Shown: positions 36,329 to 44,285 of the stretch, piece after piece
Position numbering within the stretch: the stretch's first letter is position 1
Layout: every line of letters starts with the position of its first letter
NCBI RefSeq assembly: GCF_002804065.1
Contig: NZ_CP024955.1
Coordinates: forward strand, 2,604,001 to 2,668,000
Direction: 5' to 3'
DNA from: Kyrpidia spormannii
GTDB lineage: Bacteria > Bacillota > Bacilli > Kyrpidiales > Kyrpidiaceae
DNA length: 64,000 nucleotides
Program-made: the position numbers and the translations under genes
Notes under the pieces: model-generated
Database searches by the model: none
What the model was told of the DNA's origin: nothing
The model's input: the letters and a program-made list of their open reading frames with translations, nothing else

Positions 36329-38035
36329 TTGAAACGATGGATCGCGGCCCCCGCCGACCCCGGCGCTGTCGCCACCTTAGAGCGGGAGGGCTTCTCTTCA
36401 TTTATGGCGCGAATCCTCGCCGCGCGCAACATCCGAACCGGGGAGGAAGCCAAGCGGTTCCTGAACCCGCGCCTCGAAGACCTCGAAGACCCGGTGATGA
36501 TGAAAGGAATGGTCCCGGCCCTGGCCCGCATCCGAAAGGCCCTCGAGAACCGGGAGTCCATCGCCGTGTACGGGGATTATGATTGCGACGGGGTCTGTGC
36601 GACTTCCATTCTGTACCTGGCACTCCGAGATCTCGGCGCCCGGGTACAGGCCTACATACCCGACCGATTTCAAGAAGGATACGGCCTTCATGAAGAAGCC
36701 ATACGGGAGCTGTACGCCCGGGGAGTGCGGCTCATCATCACCGTGGACACGGGAATCACGGCCCTCCGCCAGGCGGAGACCGCCCGCAGCCTCGGGATGG
36801 ACCTGATCATCACCGACCATCACCAACCGCCGCCGGAACTCCCCAGGGCCCTGGCGGTGGTCAACCCGAAGCAACCCGGGTGTCCGTACCCCGACAAAAA
36901 CCTTTGCGGAGCGGGGATCGCGTTTAAAATGGTTCATGGTCTCCTCGGACGGGTTCCCGAGGAGTTCCTGGACCTCGCAGCCATCGCCACGGTGGCGGAC
37001 CTGGTTCCACTCATGGGGGAAAATCGCATCCTCGTTCACTTTGGCCTCAAACAGTTACAAAATCCCCGCCGACCGGGGGTAGCTGCTCTGATAAAATCCG
37101 CGGGACTTGACGGGCGTCCTCTGACCTCCGGCCACCTCGGCTTTCAACTCGGCCCCCGGTTAAACGCAGCCGGGCGCCTGGAGACGGCGAACGCCGCGTT
37201 CCGGCTTCTCACCACCGCCGACCCCGAAGAAGCCCGGAAGTGGGCCGAGCAGTTGGAAACGCTTAATCGGGCACGGCAGCAGCTTTGCGACGAGATCGCC
37301 GCCGCCGCCTCGGAGGAAATCGACCGGCACCCGGAATGGCAGACACAGCCTTCCCTGGTCCTGGCCGGCGAAGGCTGGAACCCCGGCGTCATCGGGATCG
37401 TGGCTTCGAGAATGGTGGAACAACACTATCGCCCTACGCTCGTCATCGCCCTGGACGGGGATACGGCCAAAGGATCCGCCCGAAGCATTCCGGGGTTCGA
37501 TCTCTACAGCGGTCTGAAAGAAATCGCCGACCTTTTTGATCGCTTTGGGGGCCACACCATGGCCGCCGGATTCTCCCTGCCCGCCGGGCGGGTGGAAGAT
37601 TTGCGCCGCCGGTTTGCCGAAGTGGCCGCCTCCCGGCTCACCCCCGAAGACCTTCGCCCCCGGATTGTGTGCGACGCAGAGATCCGCCTGGACCAGATCG
37701 ATCTCCGCCTGGCCGAGTCCATGGCCGCCCTGGAGCCCCACGGCCTCGGCAATCCGGCGCCCAAACTATTTGTCCGGTCCGCCCCCCTCCTCGAGTCCCG
37801 AACCCTGGGAGCCTCGGCGGCCCATCTGAGACTCCGGATCGGCAGCCCCGAACACCCCCTGACGGCCTTGGCCTGGCGTAGGGGGGACGATATTCGCTGT
37901 TTGGCCCAGGGCGTCCGGGCTGTCCACCTGGTGGGCCGGGTGCAGATCAACGAATGGAACGGCGCGAAAACGGTGCAACTGGAATTGGACGACTGGCGCC
38001 CGGCGCATAAAATCCCCAGCGTCTCCCAACGCTAA
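36329..38035 (+). CDS. recJ: Single-stranded-DNA-specific exonuclease RecJ
   Basis: The 568-residue protein has the DHH phosphoesterase domain (YGDYDCDGVCATSILY from residue 81; TDHHQPPPELP near 160), DHHA1 and a C-terminal OB-type domain. It degrades single-stranded DNA 5' to 3' in recombination and mismatch repair. The usual DYDVDG is DYDCDG here. The TTG at 36329 is preferred because AGAAGGGG ends eight bases before it; TTG at 36323 is too close. At 568 residues it lacks the extra C-terminal region of the longer Bacillus RecJ. Confidence 0.9.
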   Translation: MKRWIAAPADPGAVATLEREGFSSFMARILAARNIRTGEEAKRFLNPRLEDLEDPVMMKGMVPALARIRKALENRESIAVYGDYDCDGVCATSILYLALRDLGARVQAYIPDRFQEGYGLHEEAIRELYARGVRLIITVDTGITALRQAETARSLGMDLIITDHHQPPPELPRALAVVNPKQPGCPYPDKNLCGAGIAFKMVHGLLGRVPEEFLDLAAIATVADLVPLMGENRILVHFGLKQLQNPRRPGVAALIKSAGLDGRPLTSGHLGFQLGPRLNAAGRLETANAAFRLLTTADPEEARKWAEQLETLNRARQQLCDEIAAAASEEIDRHPEWQTQPSLVLAGEGWNPGVIGIVASRMVEQHYRPTLVIALDGDTAKGSARSIPGFDLYSGLKEIADLFDRFGGHTMAAGFSLPAGRVEDLRRRFAEVAASRLTPEDLRPRIVCDAEIRLDQIDLRLAESMAALEPHGLGNPAPKLFVRSAPLLESRTLGASAAHLRLRIGSPEHPLTALAWRRGDDIRCLAQGVRAVHLVGRVQINEWNGAKTVQLELDDWRPAHKIPSVSQR

Positions 38036-38132
38036 TCCATGGTCGACAGAATTTGGATCAGGTGGCGGAGAATGGACGGCTTCCCTGGCCGCCCGGCCTA
38101 GCCGGCCTTGACGAGGCAGGGGGGGAGATCCC

Positions 38133-39422
38133 GTGAGCACTTCCGAAGCATCTTCCAAAAAACATCCACACTTCACTCTGTTGACGGGGGCCGAGGTGTA
38201 CGCCCCGGAACCCCTCGGCCGCCGGGACGTGCTTCTTTTTGGCAAATCCGTGGCCCACATCGCCGAGCACATCGAGCCGCCCTCCAGTTTACCGACGGCG
38301 GTGGTGGACCTGTCGGGATTGATTTTGTTTCCCGGGTTAATCGACCAGCACGTCCACATCGCCGGCGGTGGAGGAGAAGGGGGTTTCCAAAACCGCACGC
38401 CGGAGGTGGCCCTCAGCCACCTGACCACCGCCGGAGTCACCACGGTGGTGGGCGTCCTCGGCACCGACGGCACCACCCGCACGGTCTCCGGGCTTTTGGC
38501 CAAAGCCCGGGCTTTGGAGGCGGAGGGCATCTCCACATATATTTATAGCGGCGCCTACCAGGTTCCCACCCGGACCATCACCGACAACCCCCGCTCGGAC
38601 ATCGTCCTCATCGACAAAGTGATCGGAGTGGGGGAAATCGCCATCTCCGACCAGCGGTCCACCCACCCCACGGTACACGATTTGATTTATCTCGCCAGTG
38701 AAGCCCGGGTCGGCGGCATGCTGGCCGGAAAAGCCGGGGTGGTCCACCTGCATATCGGCGACGACCCAAGCGGCCTGAAACCTCTGTTCGAAGCTTTGGA
38801 TCAATCTTACCTTCCGCCCACCCAGTTTACCCCCACCCACCTCAATCGCCGGCCGGAGCTTTTGAACGACGCGGTCGAGTTCGCATCCCGGGGCGGAGTG
38901 GTGGACATCACGTCGGGGATCCGCCCCGAAGCCCACGACAAAGTTTCGGTCAAACCGAGTAAAGCCGTGGCGGAACTCCTGGGGGAGGGGGTACGCATCG
39001 AGCAGATCACCATGAGTTCAGACAGCAACGGCAGCTCCCCGATTTTCGACGACAAGGGCCACCTCGTGGCCATGTCCATCGGCTCGGCGACCACCTTGTG
39101 GGAGGAAATTCGGGACATGATCGAAAAAGAGGGCCTCGCTCCGGAGCAAGCCGTCTCCCTGTCCACCGCCCACGTGGCCCGGGTCCTCCGCCTTCAGGGC
39201 AAAGGGCGAATCCGCCCGGGGTACGACGCGGATTTGATCGCCGTGGATTCTGGCCTGAACATCGCTCATGTCTTTGCCCGGGGCCGCCAAATGGTCCGGA
39301 ACGGCCAGCCCATCGTCTGGGGGACCTTCGAACGGGCGGGGCAAGGGCCGCCCCACGGAACCCCCGAAGCCCAGCCGGATATCCGGCGTCATCACGGAGA
39401 GAGCCCGATCAGGCGGCCCTGA
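38133..39422 (+). CDS. iadA: Isoaspartyl dipeptidase (beta-aspartyl-peptidase)
   Basis: A 429-residue amidohydrolase. HVHIAGGGGEGG near residue 73 provides the first two zinc ligands and the family-specific Gly-rich loop. GEIAISDQRS holds the conserved Glu that takes the place of the carbamylated lysine, THLNRR supplies a further ligand, and SSDSNGS contains the catalytic Asp. It cleaves isoaspartyl dipeptides from damaged proteins. The GTG start has GGGGGAG in front. The last 40 residues are a Pro/Arg-rich extension beyond the family end. Confidence 0.9.
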   Translation: MSTSEASSKKHPHFTLLTGAEVYAPEPLGRRDVLLFGKSVAHIAEHIEPPSSLPTAVVDLSGLILFPGLIDQHVHIAGGGGEGGFQNRTPEVALSHLTTAGVTTVVGVLGTDGTTRTVSGLLAKARALEAEGISTYIYSGAYQVPTRTITDNPRSDIVLIDKVIGVGEIAISDQRSTHPTVHDLIYLASEARVGGMLAGKAGVVHLHIGDDPSGLKPLFEALDQSYLPPTQFTPTHLNRRPELLNDAVEFASRGGVVDITSGIRPEAHDKVSVKPSKAVAELLGEGVRIEQITMSSDSNGSSPIFDDKGHLVAMSIGSATTLWEEIRDMIEKEGLAPEQAVSLSTAHVARVLRLQGKGRIRPGYDADLIAVDSGLNIAHVFARGRQMVRNGQPIVWGTFERAGQGPPHGTPEAQPDIRRHHGESPIRRP

Positions 39423-39441
39423 ACCTGCTGTGGCCACAGGA

Positions 39442-41019
39442 TCAGGATACCGGCCGCTCGCCGAGGTGTTGATAAACATCCCGCAATTGCCGCTTCAAAA
39501 TCTTCCCGCTGGGATTTTTAGGCAATGCGTCGGTGATGACGACGAATTTCGGCACCTTGAATCCCGCCAGGCGTTCCCGGCAGAAAGTGATTAGCTCCTC
39601 TTCCGTGAGCTGGGATCCGGCTTTCGGGACCACCACGGCCGTGACCGCCTCGATCCAGTACGGATGGGGCACCCCGATCACCGCCACCTCCGCCACCCCC
39701 GGGTGTTGGTAGATCACTTCTTCCACTTCCCGGCTCGCCACGTTCTCCCCGCCGGTCTTGATCATGTCCTTCTTGCGGTCCACCACGGTGACATACCCTT
39801 CTTCGTCCATCACGCCGAGGTCGCCGCTGTGGAACCACCCGTTCTCAAAGGCCGCCGCCGTCTTTTCCGGATCGTTGTAGTACCCGATCATGGCGTGGGG
39901 CGTCCGGTGGACGATCTCTCCCACCGTCCCCGGAGGCACTTCCCGGCCCTCGTCGTCCACGATCTTGCTCTCCACGTTGATGCACGGCTTCCCCGCCGCC
40001 CCGGGTTTACGAAGCTGATCCTCCGGGCGCAGGATCATCGCCAGGGGCGCCACCTCCGTCTGACCGTAGGCGTTCCAGAACCGAGCACCCGGCAGCCGGC
40101 GGGTGAGTTCCTTCAGGACCTCCACCGGCATAATCGCCGCGCCGTAGTAACATTTTTGCAGAGAGGACAGATCGTACTCGTCGAACTTCGGATGCCGCAA
40201 AAGAGAAATCCAGACCGTCGGCGGGCAAAACAACTGGGTCACTCGTTCCCGGCTGACCGTTTCCATCACCAACTCCGGCGCCGGACCCTCGACGATCACC
40301 CCCCAAGCGCCGAGATAAATCTGCGGGCCAAGCAGGACGTGAAATTGAGCGCTGTGAAAAAGGGGCAGGGCGTGGATGATCCGATCTTCCGCCGTCAACT
40401 CGCAGTCAATTATGCCGCTCACGTACTCGGCAATCAGGCTGCGGTGGGTGAGCATGGCCCCTTTGGGCCGGGACTCGGTGCCGCTGGTATACAGGATGTT
40501 CACCACATCCCCGTCGTCGATATCCACATCGGGCTCCGTCTCCGGCTGGCCGGCAGACCACTCGGCCACAGACCGCCACGGGCCCCGGGATTCCGGAGTG
40601 TCCACCAGCCCCCGGTACCGGACGAAATCCAGCCCTTCCACCGCTTTTTCCGCAGTTTCTAACAGGTCAGGAGCGACAAAAAATCCCGCCGATTGGCTAT
40701 GCTCGAGAATATATCGAACTTCTGCGGCACCCAGCATAAAATTGATGGGCACAAACACCGCCCCGGCCCGGGCTACGGCAAACCACACCACGGCAAAATC
40801 GAGACAGTTTTTCGAAAGCATGGCGATCCGGTCGCCTTTTTTGACCCCGGCGGCCAAAAGCCCGTTGGCCAGCCGGTTGGCCCGCTCGTCCAACTCCCTG
40901 TAAGTGACCTCCTCGTCTCTCCATTTGAGCGCCGGTTTGTCCGGATGGCGCATTCGGCTCCGGCGAAGGGTATCTCCGATGGTGTGCCTTCTCGCCCGAT
41001 GCACCCAGGTTTCTGTCAC
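39442..41019 (-). CDS. Acyl-CoA synthetase (AMP-binding family)
   Basis: The 525-residue adenylate-forming enzyme has the P-loop YTSGTESRPKGAMLTH near residue 180, the AYGQTE motif near 320, GWFHSGDLG near 395 and the C-terminal lysine region NPSGKILKRQLRD. It activates a fatty or aromatic acid to its CoA thioester with ATP; the chain length is not evident. GTG is the start. The 5' leader contains repeated GTGAAGG units, several of which resemble ribosome-binding sites. Its promoter at 41084-41112 overlaps a palindrome. Confidence 0.88.
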   Translation of the reverse strand: MTETWVHRARRHTIGDTLRRSRMRHPDKPALKWRDEEVTYRELDERANRLANGLLAAGVKKGDRIAMLSKNCLDFAVVWFAVARAGAVFVPINFMLGAAEVRYILEHSQSAGFFVAPDLLETAEKAVEGLDFVRYRGLVDTPESRGPWRSVAEWSAGQPETEPDVDIDDGDVVNILYTSGTESRPKGAMLTHRSLIAEYVSGIIDCELTAEDRIIHALPLFHSAQFHVLLGPQIYLGAWGVIVEGPAPELVMETVSRERVTQLFCPPTVWISLLRHPKFDEYDLSSLQKCYYGAAIMPVEVLKELTRRLPGARFWNAYGQTEVAPLAMILRPEDQLRKPGAAGKPCINVESKIVDDEGREVPPGTVGEIVHRTPHAMIGYYNDPEKTAAAFENGWFHSGDLGVMDEEGYVTVVDRKKDMIKTGGENVASREVEEVIYQHPGVAEVAVIGVPHPYWIEAVTAVVVPKAGSQLTEEELITFCRERLAGFKVPKFVVITDALPKNPSGKILKRQLRDVYQHLGERPVS

Positions 41020-41083
41020 GGTCCTTCACGCTCCTTCACGCCTTCATGATCGCACTTCAACCAACCATTCGTTTCGCACTACC

Positions 41084-41107
41084 AATATACCAAACGGAAC
41101 GCCGTTT
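41084..41107 (-). promoter_or_regulatory. Promoter with operator-like palindrome upstream of the acyl-CoA synthetase
   Basis: On the minus strand TATATT (41084-41089) is a likely -10. The 16-bp sequence AAACGG-AACG-CCGTTT (41092-41107) fills the space where the -35 spacer would be. Its arms are perfect six-base inverted repeats. Fatty-acid ligase genes are often controlled by TetR-type repressors that bind such sites; no regulator is adjacent. Confidence 0.4.
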
Positions 41108-41182
41108 CGAAATCATAAAAAATTGAACATCGACAGAGTAACAGTGGGAATGGTCGGGAAATGCCGGATCTACTCCGGAATT

Positions 41183-41191
41183 TGATACAAT
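41183..41191 (+). promoter_or_regulatory. Extended -10 promoter of the truncated haemoglobin gene
   Basis: TGATACAAT forms an extended -10 (TG, one base, TACAAT) about 70 bases before the haemoglobin start. No convincing -35 hexamer is present. Confidence 0.4.
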
Positions 41192-41262
41192 GAAGATCGG
41201 ATCATCCATCCCGGTACGAAACCGGGTATCCCCAGGCAATTCCTCGAGAGGAGGCATATACG

Positions 41263-41700
41263 ATGTTACAGCCCTTCGCCCCGGATCAAACGCCCTATGA
41301 GTTGATCGGCGGCGCCGAGACCGTTCAGCGTCTGGTGAACGCTTTTTATAAACGGGTCGGACAACACCCGGACTTAAAGCCCATTTTCCCGGAAGACCTC
41401 ACCCCCGTGGCCAGGCGGCAGTATAAATTCCTCACGCAATTTTTCGGCGGTCCCCCCTTGTATTCTCAAGAATACGGCCCCCCCATGCTCCGGGCCCGTC
41501 ACATGCCCTTTCCCATCACCCCAAAACGGGCCAGGGCGTGGTTGTCCTGCATGTCCGAAGCCCTGGAAGAGGCGGGGATTGAGGAACCCATACGGGGTTT
41601 TTTGTTTGAGCGCCTCACCATGACCGCCCACCACATGATCAACACCCCGGATGATGAAGAGGCGGCCCCCAGGAAGTCCATCGACCCCGGGCGGGAATAA
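41263..41700 (+). CDS. Group II truncated haemoglobin
   Basis: A 145-residue globin of the trHbO/YjbI group. LIGGAETVQRLVNAFYKRV begins helices A-B with the B10 tyrosine (Y29). QFFGGPPLYSQEYGPPMLRARHMPFPI carries the proximal F8 histidine (H80). Such proteins bind O2 or NO and protect against reactive nitrogen or oxygen species; the neighbouring genes do not narrow this. A GAGAGGAGG ribosome-binding site precedes the ATG. Confidence 0.92.
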   Translation: MLQPFAPDQTPYELIGGAETVQRLVNAFYKRVGQHPDLKPIFPEDLTPVARRQYKFLTQFFGGPPLYSQEYGPPMLRARHMPFPITPKRARAWLSCMSEALEEAGIEEPIRGFLFERLTMTAHHMINTPDDEEAAPRKSIDPGRE

Positions 41701-41738
41701 GGGGGCATAAGGAGCAGCTGCGAGCAGGCCGGGCCCGC

Positions 41739-42656
41739 TTAAAGGGCCCGGCCGATCACCACAAAAAGAGGGAGTAATACAAAGCTGGCGGCGGTGGTGA
41801 CGGCCACCGTCTTCGCCACCAATTCCCGGTCACCCCCGAACTGCTCCACCAAAACTGCGGTGTTCACTGCCGCCGGCATGCTGGCCTCCACGAAGAGCAC
41901 CGACGCGAGCAGCCCTTGGATGTGCAATATCCACAAACAAAAAAAAGCAACCGCCGGGGCGCCGAGCAAGCGAATGAGAATCGCCGCCCACAACTCTTTC
42001 CCCCCGATCCCCCGCCAGTTCGCCCGACCCAATTGCACCCCGAGAATCAACAGCACCACGGCGGGGTAGGCGTTCCCGAGCAGGTGAAGGGCTTCATTCA
42101 GACCCTTGGGCCACCCCAAGCCGAGAAAAGCTACAGCGCCGCCCACCAGCGCCGCGTACAACACCGGCATGCGGAACACCGCCTGCCAGGCCCCCTTCCC
42201 GCCGGCCGTCGCCCGGCTGGCCAGATAAATCCCCAAGGTGTACATGAGCAGAATCTGCCCCACCACATAAACCGCCGCCCGGGAAAACCCTGCCGTCCCA
42301 TAGGCGAGAAGCACCACCGGCAACCCGTAGTTGTTTGAATTCCCAAAAACACTCGTCATCGACAGCGCCGATCTCCCTGCCCGGCCCAGGCCGAGCCACA
42401 GCCCCGCCCCCTCCCCCACCAACCACATCAGCCCGGTGTTCAAGAACGTGAAAGCGGCGATCGCCCCGATCTCCCCGCCGCCCCCCGACCCTTCCGGGAG
42501 GGCGAACAACACCAGGCTCGGTGCCAAAAGATACAGACTGACTTCCGCCAAGGACCGGGTATCCAAACGCCGGCGTCGATCCAACCACGCCCCGCCCAGT
42601 ACTGCCAAGAGAATCGGCAGCGACACCTCCGCCATGGTATTGAGGTAACCTGACAT
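41739..42656 (-). CDS. AEC family permease (auxin efflux carrier-like)
   Basis: A 305-residue, ten-helix protein with the AEC fold: two inverted five-helix halves, an NSNNYGLPVVLLAYG-type segment (GNSNNYGLP near residue 105) in the first half and EASMPAAVNTAVL near 255 in the second. Bacterial members carry malate, malonate or other carboxylates. Substrate unknown. It is convergent with the haemoglobin gene. Confidence 0.88.
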   Translation of the reverse strand: MSGYLNTMAEVSLPILLAVLGGAWLDRRRRLDTRSLAEVSLYLLAPSLVLFALPEGSGGGGEIGAIAAFTFLNTGLMWLVGEGAGLWLGLGRAGRSALSMTSVFGNSNNYGLPVVLLAYGTAGFSRAAVYVVGQILLMYTLGIYLASRATAGGKGAWQAVFRMPVLYAALVGGAVAFLGLGWPKGLNEALHLLGNAYPAVVLLILGVQLGRANWRGIGGKELWAAILIRLLGAPAVAFFCLWILHIQGLLASVLFVEASMPAAVNTAVLVEQFGGDRELVAKTVAVTTAASFVLLPLFVVIGRAL

Positions 42657-42714
42657 TCAAGCCAACTCCTCCGCCTTCATTGCCCGGTCCGTCGCGCCTC
42701 CCGCAGGCAAACCG

Positions 42715-42723
42715 TGGTATGAT
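42715..42723 (+). promoter_or_regulatory. Extended -10 promoter of the HAD gene
   Basis: TGGTATGAT gives an extended -10 element 68 bases before the HAD phosphatase start. The following bases GAGAATAATGG closely match those after the ccmE promoter, apart from a few changes. Confidence 0.45.
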
Positions 42724-42790
42724 GAGAATAATGGAACCAACTTCGACCATACGGGTAAATCGCCGCGGCGTCAACCGAGGAGGTTTGGCT

Positions 42791-43462
42791 GTGAAACTTT
42801 TGATCTGGGATATCGATGGGACCTTAACCTACACCCCGGGGGTGGGACGCAGGGCCATGGAGGTGGCTTTCGAAGAAAAATTTGGCATCCGGGACGCCTT
42901 GGAGGGAATCGACATGGCCGGTGGACTGGATGTGGAGATCGTCCGGCAGGCCTTTGAGCGCCACGGGCTCCCCGAAGAGCGGAGAGGGGAGTATTTTGCC
43001 CATTATGTGCAGGTGCTGGACCGGATGTTGGCCGCCCCCCACCCCGGGGGGCCGACGCCGGGAATCGTCGAAGCGCTGGATACCCTCTCGGGGCGCCAGG
43101 ATGTGGTGCAAGTCTTGGGCACGGGCAATATCGAAGCCGGGGCCTGGATTAAACTGAGGCGGCACGGACTGGACGGATATTTTCGCACCGGGGGGTTCGG
43201 AGATGAGCCGGTGCCCAGGTGGAAGGTCATCCAGGCGGCCATCGACCGCGCCCGGGATCACCACGGTCTGGGCAGCTTGCCTGCGGACGACATCTACGTC
43301 ATCGGCGACACGCCCCGGGACATTGAGGCCGGGCGTCACCTCGGCGTGCAGACCGTTTCGGTGGCCACCGGCCCCTTCACGGCGGAGCAGCTGGCGGCTC
43401 ATCGGCCGGATCACTTGTTGCCCAGTTTTGAAGCACCGTGGAAACAGGTCTTTTTTGGATGA
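42791..43462 (+). CDS. HAD family hydrolase
   Basis: This 223-residue protein starts with the HAD motif I DIDGTLT (catalytic Asp as residue 7), has a helical cap of about 70 residues, motif III at VPRWKVIQ and motif IV GDTPRDIEAGR. It resembles phosphoglycolate phosphatase-type enzymes, which would fit glycolate metabolism elsewhere in the window, but the substrate is not proven. The GTG at 42791 is chosen because GAGGAGGT precedes it; an in-frame upstream frame from 42680 has no such site. Confidence 0.8.
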   Translation: MKLLIWDIDGTLTYTPGVGRRAMEVAFEEKFGIRDALEGIDMAGGLDVEIVRQAFERHGLPEERRGEYFAHYVQVLDRMLAAPHPGGPTPGIVEALDTLSGRQDVVQVLGTGNIEAGAWIKLRRHGLDGYFRTGGFGDEPVPRWKVIQAAIDRARDHHGLGSLPADDIYVIGDTPRDIEAGRHLGVQTVSVATGPFTAEQLAAHRPDHLLPSFEAPWKQVFFG

Positions 43463-43514
43463 AATCGACGCAAAGGAGGCGAACCCGTCCGGCCTTGGGC
43501 CAGGCGGACTGTAC

Positions 43515-44150
43515 ATGAGCTCATCTCACCTTGATTCCCTCATCACCCAATTCGCAGAATTGCCGACGACTTGCATCTCCGATGCTTTGGCAGGGCTGAC
43601 CAACCTCGACCCCGCCATCAAACCGTTGAAGAAAGAATGGACGGTCTGCGGCCGGGCCTATCCGGTGAAACTCCGGGCTGCAGACAACCTGAAGCTCCTG
43701 CAGGGCATCCGGGACGCCCAGCCGGGCGACGTGCTCATCGCCGATGCCAAGGGGTATCTGTATAACGCCGTCGCCGGGGATTTTGTCATCGGCCTCATGA
43801 AAACCCTGGGTCTCGCCGGGTTTGTGGTGGACGGCGCCGTTCGAGACGTCTCGGGTATTCAAGAGCTCGATTTTCCCGTTTTCTGCCGGGGCACCACCGT
43901 GGCGGCCGGCGGCAAATCGGGGGCGGGGGAGGCCGGGGTACCCATCTCCTGCGCCGGGGTCACGGTGCACCCGGGGGATATCGTCGTGGGAGACGCGGAC
44001 GGCGTGGTGGTCGTCCCCGCCCATCAAGCGGAAGAGGTTCTCGCCAAGGCCAGGGAGAAACTTGAAAAAGACCGCGAGAGGGAAGAGGGCGTCCTCGGCA
44101 ACCCCGATGCCGCCCGGGCTTATCTCGACCGGGTATTGGGGAGGGGCTGA
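43515..44150 (+). CDS. RraA family protein (HMG/oxaloacetate aldolase-like)
   Basis: The 211-residue protein has the RraA core: PTTCISDAL at the start, GDVLIADAKG near 75, GFVVDGAVRDV near 100 with the catalytic Arg-Asp, and VHPGDIVVGDADGVVVVP near 155. Members are 4-hydroxy-4-methyl-2-oxoglutarate aldolases, oxaloacetate decarboxylases or regulators of RNase E; the first is most likely in a Gram-positive. The ATG at 43515 has only a weak AGGCGG; the strong AAAGGAGG at 43471-43478 is too far. It follows the HAD gene by 52 bases. Confidence 0.8.
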   Translation: MSSSHLDSLITQFAELPTTCISDALAGLTNLDPAIKPLKKEWTVCGRAYPVKLRAADNLKLLQGIRDAQPGDVLIADAKGYLYNAVAGDFVIGLMKTLGLAGFVVDGAVRDVSGIQELDFPVFCRGTTVAAGGKSGAGEAGVPISCAGVTVHPGDIVVGDADGVVVVPAHQAEEVLAKAREKLEKDREREEGVLGNPDAARAYLDRVLGRG

Positions 44151-44183
44151 GCGGGCGCGGGCACCCGCTGCCCGTTGCCACCC

Positions 44184-44215
44184 GGGAGCGCCAGGGCCTA
44201 AAGCCGGGCGCTCCC
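44184..44215. terminator. Stem-loop between convergent rraA-like and transketolase genes
   Basis: GGGAGCGCC (44184-44192) and GGCGCTCCC (44207-44215) are perfect nine-base inverted repeats with a 14-base loop. No T-run follows on either strand, so it may slow or end transcription of both convergent genes only weakly. Confidence 0.4.
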
Positions 44216-44225
44216 AGGCCAGCCT

Positions 44226-44285
44226 CTACACTCCGAGATACGCCGCTTTGACGTGCTCATCGTGGAGCAATTCCCACCCGCCGAA
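44226..44285 (-). pseudogene. C-terminal scar of a LivF-type ABC transporter ATPase
   Basis: Directly after the transketolase stop, the minus strand reads ELLHDEHVKAAYLGV and then a stop (44226-44228). This is the characteristic end of branched-chain amino-acid ABC transporter ATPases (LivF). No other part of that gene is present, so a deletion or recombination has left only its last 15-19 codons. Confidence 0.65.

Noticed and set aside
38036-38132. Possible terminator or promoter between recJ and iadA
   Set aside because: There are only weak GGCC stems, no T-run and no convincing promoter hexamers.
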